Assembly: GCA_003254925.1 (NCBI GenBank)
Contig: QANZ01032061.1
Span: forward strand, 124,001-188,000
Direction: 5' to 3'
Length of the DNA: 64,000 nt
Source: Chamaecrista fasciculata
Taxonomy: Eukaryota > Streptophyta > Magnoliopsida > Fabales > Fabaceae
This document shows positions 27,001 to 40,767 of the stretch, in pieces. The notes below the pieces were generated by a model that saw only the letters and a list, made by a program, of their open reading frames with translations, had not been told where the DNA came from and ran no database searches. Both the position numbers and the translations under genes were made by a program. Numbering within the stretch: position 1 is the stretch's first letter; every line of letters starts with the position of its first letter.

Positions 27001-30000
27001 TTGTTTTTGATGAAGAAGACAATGAGACTATACTATTGCACCGCATCAGTTCTGAGGATATTTACAGGAAACAAGAAGGTAATTTGCAACTTTTTTTTCC
27101 TTCTCGATAATTATAACATGCAATATGTCATCAATTATTGCTTAAAGGGCTCATCTGTCATATTGATGGGAGAGAAACGGATTTGTTCTTCAGATACAAT
27201 TATCTCATGGAGAGATCCAGAGTATGCTACGGAATTGGCGCTTAGCTTTCAAGAGACCAGCGGGTGTTCTTACATATGGTGACAATTAAACATTAATTTT
27301 AAATTTATTTTCAGGTTTCTCTTTGCTTTTATTTATGCTTTTGTGAAGTTTTGATTAATTTCTTCACTTCTTTCATTTAGGGACCATATTTGCAATGTAC
27401 AAAGGAGTATGCATTTTAATACACTAAATAGTAAGTGCTGGGTTTTCTTTATATTGAACAAAAGACTGGACATCTTTAGTCTCATTGTTACCTCTCTTCT
27501 TATAGTATGCATCAGTGCATGCATGTGTTGGGTTGAACAGTAGTTTTTATCCTGTATTTTTATAAGAGATGCTGATTGACTTCTGTATTTGTTAATTGTT
27601 TGTGTACTGTCTTGGCATGAGATGGTTTTAGAACTTGCTCTGTACTGGTTACCATTGACATTATAATTTATTTGTGAAATTATCTATCTACATTGACTAA
27701 CCTTAATCTCTATTTTCAATGTTGTGCTGTACCTAGCAATCCTTCCAGGACACAAGTTGACTACCCTTTCTTTAGTGCTGTATAATACCTGGTATAAGAT
27801 TGTCTAGGTCTACACCTGCAAGTTAACACAACCATTATAGTTGGTGTAGATTTACATGAATGACTGAACATGTCTTATCAAGTAGCATCTAGGTTTTATT
27901 AGAATTTGATTGTTCAAATGCTGTGGACATCTTATTTTGTATAAACTTGCTCTATGATGACATTGTGTCAACTATCAAAATTTTGTCTAAATGTTGATTA
28001 TGAGGGGGTAAAAAGGAGAACTAAAACAAAACCAGTTCAGAAGAAGGATTATTAATTAGTTTCTGAAATCTTATTCAAAACATTTCTGTCTAAATGCTGA
28101 TTTATTTGCAGAATTATACTGTTATGTATTTTATGACTGTTGTATGTTTCAGGTGAGGCATTTCGCAGTGTAAACAGTGAGTTAAGTGAGTTGCCTTCAG
28201 TTGAGCTATCCACACTTCCTTTAATTCTCAAGGTTTGTAGAAATGCCTTAATTCCCTTGTTTATTTCATCTCTGTTGTTGGTTATTGTTCTGCAATCTCA
28301 TTTGTCTAGCTGTATCCATTTTGTATCTGCTGCTTAATTTAGTTATTTCTTTTAAAAGAACATTTGAAATGCTTGGGATACATATAGTAGGTTTATTGTT
28401 GGATACAGGATCAACGTTGATACTTGATACATTTGTACATATTGGTGCTTCTTAGACTGCTGCAGTTGAATATCTTAAGTTGGTGTTGCTTTTGTGATTG
28501 TCTTTCTATTATTTTTACTATTGCAAAGCAATTTCATAAAAATTATGTTGTTTTTTAAGGTTATTCTAGTACTCCAGGAAATAAGTTGATATTTTCCTGA
28601 AAAAAAATCCTGTTCTATTTTGTTAGTCTTTTTTTCATTTATTTTTTCTTAAAATCACATTGACCTTTAAAAAAAAAATCACTTTCTGGCTTATTAAGTT
28701 TCTATGTGAATCATCAATTTTTGGCTTATATTTGCAGACGGTGGTTGAGAGTGGCATTGCAGATCAGTTGCGGCTTACAGAACTATTATTAAATGATGTA
28801 AGCATATATGAACATATAGTGTTTGTGCATGTTATGTATTCAATGGGTAGGCTAGTGACCTTCAGTATCTTTGTTTTTTTTTTTCAAAATACCTGTAGTT
28901 CACCTTTTCATCCAAGTTTCACATATGATAACAAGCCTTTCTGAATGCCATAATGGTTCACACTACATCTGAAAGGCCTAGGACTTTGTTGTCCTAAGTT
29001 TATGAGGACATTCTGAAGGTTAGAAATATGTGAAGTGTAAACAGATTCAAGGTCTTGAAATTGAGGATGTTGGTATTAGTCAAACTTTCACTTAACTTTG
29101 TATGATTTTTATGTTTTAGTTCATTGAATAGAACGAGGCAATCTTTGTGATAAATTTATAAGGTGGAAGACAAATTTCTGGTGAGATTGTCTGTTATGTT
29201 GTTACGATGTATTTTATAGGAGTGGAGCCATTTGTCACCATGATGATTATATTGCTTGTTGACAATAGCACTATTAATAAGCTTACAGCTATTCACAAAT
29301 GTCTATCTTGTTTTCATCATGAGACTTTTGTCGTTTCTTTTTCATTTTGAAGTCTGCAGTTCACACTGTTGATACTTTGTCCTATTTATAGAGTAATCAG
29401 TACACTCTATTAGTGAAGTCAATCTTTTTTTCACCTTTCATGCTTTAATCTTTTCACTTGTTTTTCCGTTGCAGCAAGAATTTTTTCGAAAGCTGATGGA
29501 ATTATTCAGAGTTTGTGAAGACTTGGAAAATATTGATGGCCTTCACATGATTTTCAAAATAGTCAAAGGGATCAGTCAGTACTGATTTTCACTCCATTTT
29601 GATTCCAGTTAATCAATCCATTATGTTATGATTTATTGCTTTCATCATTTGAGATATATGTTTGTTCTCTTGCAGTTTTGCTCAATAGTCCACAAATTTT
29701 TGAGAGAATATTTGGAGATGAATATATAATGGACATTATTGGTGCCCTTGAGTGTAAGATTATTCATCAGAGATTTCTTTACCATCTAATTGAATCAGAT
29801 TTTCATATTCAGCTGTTATGGTTGCCATTTTTCTCCTCTCATAGTTTTCGCTGAACGATTCCCTTCCAAAAGAGGATGGTTTATGTTAGTAGTTTATGAT
29901 ATATCAATTGCAATTTTGCATTACTTATTGACTATTGGTAGCTGTTAAAGATGTAGTTGATTTTAACTGGTTTCCTTCCTATTTCATTGTTATTTCCCTG

Positions 30001-33000
30001 TACTTTTAAGACCCCTCTGAACCATTTCTGTTGGAACATGCAGATGATCCAGAAGTTCCTCATGGTCAAAATTTTCGTAATTTCTTAAAAGAACATGTTA
30101 TTTTTAAAGAGGTACGTTCTTTTTACCCGGTTAATTCTGTTAATTTGGGAGTACCAAAGTCTACGAACTGCAGTGGTTGGCAGACCTGTAGTTGTGTTAG
30201 GCAGTTTTTCTTATCTATCTGTTTTCTATTGTAGGTCATACCCATCAAAGACCCTCTTGTGTTGTCAAAGATACATCAGACATACAGAGTTGGTTATTTA
30301 AAGGTTTCATTCCTTTTAAGCTTCCTCTTTTTTTCTTTTTTTTTTGAAGTATAAAAAAACATGATTCTTACCTTCTCTTTCCACTTTCAGGATGTTGTTC
30401 TTGGCAGAGTATTGGATGATGCCACTGCAGCAAATCTTAACTCCATAATCCACTCAAATAATGCCATTGTAATATTTGGTTATTTTTTAAAACAAGACTT
30501 TTGATTAGTATGGGGTGGTTTATCTTTATTTTAAACGGCTATGTCATTTTGTAGGTTGTTTCTTTGTTAAAGGATGACACTACATTTATCCAGGAATTGT
30601 TTGCTAGGTTAAATTCTCCTACCACCTCTCCAGAGTCTAAAACGAATTTGGTAAGTCTTCTTGTTCAAGATATTATTTCATTTCTCTTTTTGCCACGACA
30701 GGGCTAATGTTTATTTTCCAAAAATGACATTATTATTTCAGAACCTTTCTTGAAGTTTTTCCCTCTCTAAGTGATGTAGTTTATGTATATGTGCAGTACA
30801 CGTAGTTGATGACATTTTACTTAAAGAAGAAAGAGAATTTCATTATAAAGTTATGCTAATAAGTGGTCATGTTGTCCTGTGGCTGTACCTTTTCCTTAGG
30901 TTCTAACTCTACTAACCATCATCCTATTGTTTTTATAATTCGATTTGTTCCGAAATTTTAAAATTCTAGATACTGTAGATTGCTTATCTTGAGTCAGTCA
31001 GTCTCTGGAATTTAGTACTAGGTACTGTTGCTGTTACAACTGTAATAAAGCATCCTTCTGTTTAGTTTTGAACTTAATGGCAATACATATGCTTTCATAA
31101 TGAATTAGCATAATATAGTTAAGTGCCATTGTAGTAGAACTACTTATGGTAATCCATATAAGTGAGACTAGGACATAGTAAATCACCTCCTTGTAGTCTA
31201 AAGGTGTCTTCCATAGCCTGTAAAATTTTGGAATTCCATTCCATTACCCTTGTTCCTGTTAACTCGAAGTATCAGAGAAACTGTAGGGGTTTATTTCTTT
31301 TACCAATGACCTGTTACTTCCTTAAAACAACCAAATAATGTAAACTAATGTTTTCTCATCATTCTTTGTCTTCTAAAATGTCATGTCATATCTATCATTA
31401 TGCAAGAAGAGCATTAGCTGGGAGAAAGTGGTCAAAACTATATACTGCCATGGAAATGGGCAGGGGTTCACTTTCCATTGAAAGCTGTGTATAGATGTGG
31501 AGATTTTATGTTGTAGCATTTCAATCACATGATGTTATAGTGCATAATGCTATCTGGGTGAATGCTAATGATTGATCTCTCTGAATATATATATATATAT
31601 ATACATATTAATTGTTAGTTGCTTTTCCATGGAATGGTCAGGTCTATTTCTTGCATGAGTTTTGTGCTTTAAGCAAGAGCTTACAGATGGTCCAGCAGCT
31701 ACGGCTGTTCCGGTACGTTATACATAGAATGCAAAATTTTATACAAAGCCTTTTCTATGGCTTATTTTTCTGTCAATTTTTAAAACCAGTTGCTGCTTTT
31801 TAAAAGTCCTTTTTTGTAATTATTTATGCTGGATTGGGACTTTTTGTTTGAACTCTTGACCAGAAATTTCGCAATGAAACAGCTTCTAAATGCAACTTTG
31901 ATAGTTAATGATGAAAAGTCATATCTAACAGTCTTTGTAAAAGTAAAGGTAGCAGCATGCCTACATGTTTTTTAATGTTTAACTTTTCTATTTATTCTTT
32001 TCTTTCTGGAGTCTTACTATATCTGGCTATTCTTATAGTTAAATTTCAATGTCTGTAGGGATCTCATGAATGAAGGCATCTTTGACATTATCACTGATGT
32101 TTTGCAAAGTCAAGACAAGAAGCTTGTGCTAACTGGGTACAGATGCCCTTTGTTACTGATCTATAGTGTTTTCAGCATGGGATTCTGCCGATTTATTTTT
32201 GCATTTCTTCTGTTTAAATGCTGATGGGAAATGATTGTGATGGTTGCAGAACAGATATCCTCATACTTTTCTTGAATCAGGATCCTACTCTTCTGAGAAC
32301 TTATGTTGTTCGACAGGAAGGAATCACACTCCTAGGACTTTTGGTATGTATTGTTTGCAAATGATGTCATTTTTAATATCAAGAAGGCATGCAAGTATGA
32401 AGGATTTTAGTTTCAACAAGATTTTTGGTGAATCTATTTATATAGGATGTTTGATTCATCTGTTAATTGTAGAGAAGTTCTATAGCAAATACTTTATTGC
32501 TGTTATATGTTCTTACTAAGCTTCCATTCGTCCTGCCCTCTTTCATCTCTTATATCTACTATTTTGTTTTTTGGATTCCTGAGCACCTTAGATGCTTCAT
32601 TCTTTTATAATTCATCTTGCCATGGGTTGTGTCATTATTTAGTTGATGCCTTCTCAACTTAGATACTTGGTGAGCAGCCCATTGTTGCATCTATATTATT
32701 GGAGATTATAGTAGAACCATTCTTGTGTTTTCAGTTAACTGCTTAAGCTTTTGAGTGATGTGGTCATTGGTATAGTATCAAAGCCTCTATGATGAAGTAG
32801 TCAAGCATTTTGATTGATGTGGTCATTGATTTAGCCCTTATTCTCTTAGTTTTATGTTTCAGCATAAAGTAATGCTAGACTTGTGCTTTGCCCACACTTT
32901 CAAGCCCAAAGGACTTTAATGAGAGGTGGCATGTATGAGACTATAAGAACATTATTCATGGAGCTTCACTTAAGATAATATTTTGGTTGAAGTATGGTTT

Positions 33001-35998
33001 TTAAATTTATTCCTGTTCCTCGGATGGAAATTTATTGGTAGCCTCAAAGTAAATTCGTACCTTGTTTGGAAAGTACATGCACACAGTATAGAAATAGATG
33101 TTATCCCCCAATAAATATGTAGAATTACTGGTGAGTTTCACATTTTTTTTTGTTTCTGAAATTTAGGATATCTTATAAAAATAACAAGGTGTTAAATATT
33201 ACAACTAGGCACTAAATCGAATTAAGTACTGGCAGTAGCCAGTAGGGATCCCTTTTGATGCTTTCCCTACTTCTATAACTTGCTATAGTACTTTGTAGTT
33301 ATGGTTTATGGAAGGCTATGCCAGAATTTATTCATTTTTGTTCTGTCATCTACAGGTTAAAGGAATGATAACAGATTTTGGAGATAACATGCATTGCCAG
33401 TTTCTTGAGATTCTTCGCAGTTTATTGGATTCTTGCACATTATCTGGAGCACAGGTTCATGTTTCTTCTGGATCTTTGGCCTCTCAATTTAATGTTTCTT
33501 TGTAACTGATTTTGATGTTATCAGTTCTGCTTGACTAAAAGGAATCAAGCAAGAATATTCCATGCCATGAAAAGTCCTATTTGATATGTTGTGAAAGTTA
33601 ATTATGTTTGTGTGGTTAATATGTTATTAGCCTCCAATTTGAAGTACTGGTGGCATTTTATTTTCTGTGTATTTTTTTTCTGGGGGTGTGGGGTGTGGTC
33701 CGTGTGGATGTGGTCCTGGCATTTTATTGGTTTTAGTAAGTGGTTAAGTCTTCTTGCTACGAACACATTTGAGTTTGTTTATGCAGGTGTAAAATTTGAA
33801 TGTTGACTTGTGTTTTGTAGTATATCTGCTGATTTGTTGGAAAACTTGTCAGTTTTCACGTAAGATGGAGGTCTCTCTCTAGGTTTGTAAGACCTATTGC
33901 TGAACTTTTTGAATTCACTGTTTTTAGTTTTTCTTTTTCTGACAGAGGGACACTATCGTTGATATCTTCTATGATAAGCATTTGGGACAACTGATTGAAG
34001 TAATAACAGCATCATGTCCTTCAGAAAAAGTTGATCCTGGCCAAAGAGCTCAACATCAATTGGGGATTAAGCCAGAGATATTATCAAACATATGTGAATT
34101 GCTTTGCTTTTGTGTCCTGCATCACCCATACAGGATAAAGTATGTTCCTGATGTTCATTATGTGATATAACTCTTTTTTCTGTTGACCATCTTAATTTTT
34201 AATATGGACTTCTCTTCGCTGTTTGCAGGTGCAACTTTCTTCTAGATAATGTGATTGACAAAATTTTGCTACTGACTCGAAGAAGAGAGAAGTACTTAGT
34301 TGTTGGTGCTGTTCGATTTGTTCGTACTATTCTTTCTCGCCATGTGAGTGTTGAAATTTGTGTAAATAATATGATGTGTGATGAGTTGTGAGTTGTGACT
34401 GGTTTTACTAGAGATTCAAGCTTGAGAATGGTCTGGAGTTTGATAATATTTAATGTCTCTTATTTGGTTCCATATAATTTTAGTTTCCTGTGAATTTTTG
34501 CTGAATGACTCCTATGCATTTCATCTAACAGTTGGGAATGTTAAACTTGTAGGATGAGCATCTGATTAATCATTTTGTTAGGAACAATCTACTCAAACCA
34601 ATTGTTGATGTCTTTGTTGCCAATGGCAATCGTTACAATCTGCTCAATTCTGCGGTTCTTGAACTTTTTGAGTATATTCGCAAGGTGCTCATCTTATACC
34701 TATTTGCTGTGGATCATAATTGTCTGCTGCTACTGGACACTGATATTGTTGTATGATGTAGGAGAATCTGAAATCATTGCTGAAATACATAGTTGATTCT
34801 TTCTGGGATCAGCTGGAGAAATTCGAATATTTGGTTTCCATTCAATCACTGAAAGTAAAATATGAGCAGGTATTTTTCCTGCTGTTATTCACTTCTGGTT
34901 GAGGTATTGAGAAAATTGTATTTCAACTTACATCTTTGCTTGTAGTGTTTGGATAATGGTGGGACAAAAGGCATTGCTAATGTGACAGACCCCCGAAGAC
35001 GAATTGATGAGCGTGCTTTGGAGAAGGAAGAGGAAGACTACTTTAACGAGGACAGGTACATATCTTTCTTGAGAACTGTAGGATTTAGGAAATTCTTCAC
35101 AACTAACATGGAGTCTGACTTTGGTTGTTGATTCAGTGATGAGGAAGATACAGCTTCTGCTTCCGTCTCGCGGAATCAGAAAGGACAGCCGCAACAAGCT
35201 AGTTTATCCAATGGAGTTGCTGCAGGCTACTCACAGACAAGGTATATTTGATTTTTCTAAGAAATTTGATTCCATCTGCTATATAAAGTAACAAGTCTAT
35301 GTGGATTTTTAGCCCAAGGTCTGGTGGTCTGGTTGACTACGACGATGATGAGGATGATGAAGATTACAAGCCACCCCCGAGGAAGCAGCCAGAAGCTTCA
35401 GATGAAGATGAAGGGACTATGGAATCTCTCAGGCTGAAAAGGAAATTATCTTGCAAGGATAAAGAGCCCGATCTTGTTAAGAAGCAGAAGGTATCTAAGA
35501 ATTCGAAGTCAAAGGAGAGTGTTTTTGCTGCTTTATGTTCAACATTGAGCCAGGCTGTGTTACCTGCTAAGAAAACTGTGAACGACATACATACAAATCC
35601 TCAGACAGATGAGGGGAGAATGAGATCTAGTGACGATAGTGGAGAAAAGGCTTCTCAAGTGTCTAGAAGCTGCTCTGATGATAGCAGTAGAACCATTGAA
35701 GAGAGTCACGTTGAGAAAGAAACTGCCACTTCTAGGAAAGCTTCTGATCATTTGCCAGGAAATTCTGACAATAGACCGTTGGATGGTGAGGAACGTCCGT
35801 TGGTTCCACCAAAATCCTCACCAGAGATGGCTGTGAATGGATCGTAAGTTTTTGGAACCATGTACAGCGAGGCACAGATAGTTTATTCTGTTTGACATGG
35901 ATTTGCTAGTGACCGTTGTTGCTGATTGCCAACACAATAGCTTTGAGACAACAAAGGACATGGAGATGTGTCACAAAGTGCGGCTAAGAGGACACTGA
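24021..35998 (+). CDS. PP4R3A: Protein phosphatase 4 regulatory subunit 3 (SMEK/PSY2-like)
   Basis: This is the substrate-targeting subunit of PP4, mainly nuclear. Exons: 24021-24065, 26614-26694, 26979-27078, 27194-27278, 27381-27430, 28153-28232, 28738-28797, 29475-29574, 29676-29753, 30044-30111, 30235-30303, 30391-30468, 30555-30650, 31642-31712, 32059-32136, 32250-32343, 33356-33454, 33946-34139, 34229-34343, 34553-34684, 34762-34869, 34946-35055, 35137-35241, 35313-35843, 35941-35998. The frame stays open for about 894 codons. An EVH1/PH-like domain spans about 15-120 ([27 protein letters not shown]), then a SMEK/DUF625 and helical-repeat region to about 640, then an acidic segment ([20 protein letters not shown]) and basic, NLS-like clusters. 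Intron 1 has a GC donor (CAG|gcaagt). The last, 19-codon exon is the least certain. The gene is divergent from LPD. Confidence 0.94.
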
Positions 35999-36449
35999 AG
36001 AGATACCATGAAGTACCACCAATAGAGGGCGAAGATATTTATTGATCAACTTGGAACTGCCCCTAATCTCTGGTTCGCTATTTAGTAATTGTTGCTTTTG
36101 TATAACATTCATCAGCATTAATTTTCATCTTTCCTTTTTTCCTTTTCTGATCTCTTATTTTCATTTCATTGAGCCCTTTTGTTTTCATAATTTCTGCCAA
36201 AAAAAGGGTGGATGCGGGGTTGGAGAGGAACAGTCCTGTTATCATCATTGCCTTTTTAGTCGTTTAAAAACTTGATGATAGAGGGCATCATATCTGGCTT
36301 ACACAGGTTTTCCCTTTTGTTATGTTTTGCGGTGGATGTGGTAACAGAAATGTGCAGTGAGAGTTTGTAGGGCTAATTTTTAGAAATTTAGCAGGAAAAA
36401 AAAAGTATGTTGTCCGGTGTAAATCTATATATTGAAATTTTAATGTATT

Positions 36450-37040
36450 CCTAAACTTGCTATGCGGTTTTCTCTCTGCATTGTTGAACGTCTTTTGGTT
36501 TTTGTCCCATTAGGGCTTAGGCAATGCTCAAACTTGGTGCACCGCTTTTCTTGTATTATCAATTTAGCCGATGTTCTATTATTCTTTTTAAGTTGATTCC
36601 AACACCAGTTCGAGGAGTACATTCATCTTGAAGCGCTTGCTTTATTACTTTTTGTTTATCCTTGATATTAAAATCGATGAGTATAAAAGTAATATTCGTT
36701 ATGTGATTAATATCTATTAATTTTTAGTATTTGGTTCAGAAATTAATTACTTCAAGGATTAGAAAAATAAGTCAACAATTGTTTTTGGCTTTCCTTAATC
36801 TCTAAACAATCGAATGAGAAGTGTTCCTGGGATAAAGGAGAGGATGAGCTTAAAGTTGTACATGCATGAAATAGCCTGCACTCGTTAAGTACACGATGAA
36901 TGACAAACATTACGAGAAACTGCAAAGTGAGATGTAATGCTATTTTGGCCCCCAAAAAAAAAGTAATACTATGAGTTACTTTTATTGATAACCACTGATA
37001 TATATGTACATATTTTTGGTAGGAAACCAGCTGTGATATT
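36450..37040. other. Intergenic spacer downstream of PP4R3
   Basis: This holds the likely end of the PP4R3 3' UTR and AT-rich sequence. No gene or clear repeat was found. Confidence 0.4.
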
Positions 37041-37045
37041 TTTTA

Positions 37046-37582
37046 GGCAAAGGGCCATTTTGGTCCTAAATGTATGCTCTAATGTTCATTTTGGTCCATT
37101 ATGTTTCAAAATATTCAAATTGGTCCTAAATGTTGGCAAAATGATTCATTTTGGTCATAAATATTGGTAAAATGTTTCATTTTGGTTTCAAACTATTGAA
37201 TTTGGTCATATTTTTCTCGTGTTTCATTTCAAGTTCAAAGGACTTGTTAAGAGGAAGTTGTAGCTCTGAATTCGTCGCATTCGAATTTGAAACGAGAGAG
37301 ATATGATCAACTTTGCTTGTTTGACTATGAAACGAACGATTTACTTTTAGGGCTGATTTGACCTCGTTTGCTTATGGCCCCAACTAGATAGAAAAAGTAC
37401 TCTTCAAGAACAATACATAGCTCTAAACTCGTCACGTTTGAACTTGAAACAAACCTATTCAATAGTTTTGGATCAAAAGGAAACATTTTGCAAACATTTA
37501 GGATCAATTTGAACATTTTGAAACATAATGGACCAAAATGAACATTAGGGCATATATTAGGACCAAAATGACCTTTTAACCT
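37046..37582. mobile_element. Palindromic MULE-like MITE (fold-back)
   Basis: The left end (GGCAAAGGGCCATTTTGGTC, then TAATGTTCATTTTGGTCC) is mirrored at the right end (GGACCAAAATGAACATTAGG, then GGACCAAAATGACCTTTTAA). The arms extend for more than 150 bases. The flanks are ATTTTTTAG and ATTTTTTAT, an 8-of-9 match that may be the target duplication. It belongs to the same 'ggtccaaaatga' family as elements at 41.9, 43.5, 48.6 and 51.0 kb. Confidence 0.65.
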
Positions 37583-37605
37583 ATTTTTTATTATATAGTT
37601 CTATT

Positions 37606-38091
37606 CAGTGTTGTCATAACCGAACCGGACAAAGACTCGGACAAGTGTTCGGTTCACGGTCGGATCGGTTGAATCGGTCGGACCGGATGTTTGGACCGGA
37701 TGACGCAATAAATAATTATTTTTAATATATTAAATATAAACCTCTATATATTTTTTTTTGGGTCTAAGAGATGCATTAAATCTATTAATTTATTAGATAA
37801 GTAACACAATTGGTAAGAAAAAGCTAATAGAGCCTCACAGTTGGGATGGTAAAGGTGCTAGGAGTGTGAAGAAAGGGCATGGGTTTGATCCCTACAAGCC
37901 TCAAAATGATTTTTTGTAAAAAAAATTGAGAACCGCCGGTCCGGTCCAGCGGTTGGACCCGGTTTTCCGGTTCTTGGCCGGTTATTTCCGGTCCAACCAT
38001 CATTCCGGTTCAAATGGTTGAACCAACTCGCTTGTGTCTTCGGGTAGCGGTCCAACCGGTCCGACCGGCCGGTCCGGTTTTCACATCACTG
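37606..38091. mobile_element. hAT-type MITE with CAGTG ends
   Basis: The element starts CAGTGTTGTCATAACCG and ends with the reverse complement of CAGTGATGTGAAAACCG. A perfect 8-bp target duplication, GTTCTATT, flanks it (37598-37605 and 38092-38099), which is the hAT signature. The arms are rich in CCGGTCCGGTT motifs. The middle (about 37800-37915) carries a B-box-like GGGTTTGATCCCT and a T/A-rich tail, so a SINE may be nested inside. Confidence 0.85.
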
Positions 38092-38242
38092 GTTCTATTG
38101 AAAATAAAATTATATTTTGAGTTGAATCTAGTTCAAGTATTTGTGCGTAACGATTTCAGCCAAATCAGTTAATTGCAAATGCGATGGCAGCAATAAGTGC
38201 GCAATCCGATTATTCAGAAACGGCGATGTATGAGCCATATTG

Positions 38243-38250
38243 ACACGTGT
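38243..38250. promoter_or_regulatory. ABRE / G-box palindrome upstream of OEP16-2
   Basis: ACACGTGT lies 120 bases before the OEP16-2 start codon. ACGTGT/CACGTG cores bind bZIP factors of the ABI5/ABF type. Arabidopsis OEP16-2 is known as the seed and late-embryogenesis isoform, so an ABA-response site here is a sensible inference. Confidence 0.5.
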
Positions 38251-38369
38251 ATTCCACATCTCCGTTTCGTTTGTTGAGTGAGTGCGTTTCAGTCTTTGAG
38301 ATGAGAGCATTGTGTCGCGAATAGGGGAATCGAAGGGATTTGGAGTGTATCGCGAAAAGCATAATCTGT

Positions 38370-39899
38370 ATGACGATGAGTATCATCGGGAGCAGTAACT
38401 CGGAGAATCGGTCTCTGCTTGATGAGATTTGTAGCTTTGATAAACATGGTGGATTCTTCTTCGACTTCGGCCACCCTCTCCTCAATCGCATTGCCGATAG
38501 CTTTCTCAAAGCTGCTGGGGTACCTTTCTCTCTCCAATTCCTCAATAAATTACTAATTGAACTCACAATACCATGAACCATTTCGATCCTCTGTTCTGTT
38601 GCCGAAGCTACCATTTGATGTTGCAAATGCGATTTTCTTTTTCTCGCTGTGTTTGTGTTTAAATCTGCGTAAGCTTGCGGTTGTAATTACAATTGCAATG
38701 TGATGCGATTGGGACTTTGAACATTGCTCATTTTACATATCTTGATCCGCATTCGAAATTAATTTTCTGATTGTTTCTACCAACTCTCACAGGTAGGAGT
38801 TGTCCAAGCTGCTTCACGTGAGGCTTATTTTAAAGCCGTTGAAGGTGCGCTATTTTCTCTTGTTTTATTCATCACACTTTTGCTCAAGGGACCTAGGTTG
38901 TGTCCGTTTTAATTTGTCCATGATGTTTGATTCATAAGTACAGGGTTTGATAATAATGGGGTAGTGCCACGAGAAGTACCCAAAAAAGATCGTTTTCCAG
39001 GTCTTAGAGGTACTAACTACTACCTGCTTCACCATTTAATATTTCAAGTTTTCATAATTATTTATTAAGTTTGCATTAAATCGAGTTTTTCTTTGATGCC
39101 CGCAGGAGAGACCAACAGTAAATCACTTGAGGCCATGGTGAAATTAGATACCTATTCGTAAAATCATATTTCCTCTTCTAATACCTGCCATCTATTAACT
39201 TTTCTTTTTCTTTTTCTTATGCAGGTGATGAATACCGGAAAGGAGTCCCTTCAATGGGGTAATTAAATTAAATGCTATGTTCTGTGTCTGCTGCTGTAAA
39301 TGTAAATATGCTAGCTTATGATTATTGGCTATTTTGTTTAGTTTGTGAAATAATTATTAAGTCAGCAAGACTCTTGTGGGAAAAGAGAAAGTTGGGAAGA
39401 CTATGTTGAGTAATCATATTCTATTTACCAAAAAAACTACATGATTGGCAGTGTTAAACTTTGTCGTTTTCAGAATCAATTTTCCCATGAGGAGGGTTTG
39501 TGACCCTTACAGTTTCTTCTAAACCACAGGATTGGCTGCAGGAATATATTCAGGTCTCACTTATGGGCTAAAGGAAACTCGTGGTGTTCATGATTGGGTA
39601 ATGTTCTCAAGATTTTTTTTTAATAATACAAAATAGTGAATAATATGTTCTCAAATGCATCTGTTTCATGCCTTGTTTGCAGGCAGGCTTATCAACTATT
39701 AAATTGGATTGTGTAAGTACCAAAAAATAAACATCATTAGTTGTATTTATTGCAGAAAAACAGCATAGTTGCAGGAGCAATCACAGGGGCAACACTTGCG
39801 CTAACCGTAGAAGACGCGTCACACGAGCAGATTGTGCAATGTGCAGTCACTGGAGCGGCCATCTCGACTGCTGCGAATCTTCTCAAGGGGATCTTCTAA
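38370..39899 (+). CDS. OEP162: Outer envelope pore protein OEP16-2 (PRAT/Tim17-22-23 family)
   Basis: This is a four-helix channel protein of the plastid outer envelope, selective for amino acids and amines in the family prototype. Exons: 38370-38519, 38793-38844, 38944-39009, 39106-39137, 39225-39258, 39530-39597, 39756-39899, all GT-AG, joining to 181 codons. Family signatures are FDFGHPLLNRIADSFLKAAG at the end of exon 1, QAASREAYFKAVEG, TGKESLQWGLAAGIYSGLTY, and the C-terminal glycine-rich helices GAITGATLALT and CAVTGAAISTAANLLKG. The seed-isoform insertion between helices 1 and 2 (RFPGLRGETNSKSLEAM) separates it from OEP16-1. The start ATG at 38370 is the first in frame; one at 38376 is also possible. 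OEP16-2 is next to a plastid LPD gene in Arabidopsis; here PP4R3 lies between them. Confidence 0.93.
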
Positions 39900-39959
39900 G
39901 TGAGATTAGCATTTTTACTTAAAATAAACGTGCAGCTCTTTCCTTTTGAATTTTGTGGT

Positions 39960-40700
39960 TGCCATCTATGTCTTTCTTGTCAAGAGGAAGACAGGAAATT
40001 ATAGACGGGATGGACTTATGGACATTGGGCTTATCTCACAAATTTGAGATTCCATTGATCTGTCTTTTTTATATTCTTATTCCAGTGGAGCAGACTTGGC
40101 TTGCTTTCTAGTTTCTGCTGACTGATCTACCTTAAGTATACTTATAGACGTCAGCATGCATGAGTGGAAGATATAACTAATATTGGGCTGATCTCAGATA
40201 TAACTAATATTGGGCTGGTCTCACAAATTGTGAGATTCTCCTTATCTTTTGTTTCTATGGCTTGATGCCTTTGCTTGTGTTAACATTATTTTTCTTGTTA
40301 TAATTTGTGCAATCATAGCTTGTATATGGCCAAATCTGTGAGCTATATATATATAGTCAAAAAAGTATAATTCGATTTGTCAGTTTAGTTTTAATACTTA
40401 GCTTGATAGTTGTGTAAAGTAAGGGTTAACATGCATGTAATAATAATATAGATGTGATTGGTGTTGGTGTAAATAGTAAGCCAAAGCCTAATCTTTAAGC
40501 CTAACCGATAAGGCTCCACTAAAAGCCACAAAAGGGTATCAATTTCGGGATGCCCAAGCACATGGGCATATTTGAAATCAAGGTGCCAAAGATACAGATA
40601 TGTTAATATATAGTCTGCTTTGAGTTTACGCAAATAGATGCATATATATAGACTGAAAGAGTTGGGAAGGAAATATGAGAGAGGTATACGTTATAAGGAA
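39960..40700. other. Intergenic spacer
   Basis: This contains the OEP16-2 3' UTR and a small local repeat: TAACTAATATTGGGCTG occurs twice (about 40173 and 40201), and a related GACATTGGGCTTATCTCACA lies at 40021. The rest is AT-rich with no gene. Confidence 0.4.
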
Positions 40701-40767
40701 ATTCTCACGGTGGTGACATATATATAGTGACTCCGATTTCCCAGAACATCAAAGTTCCATAAATTCC

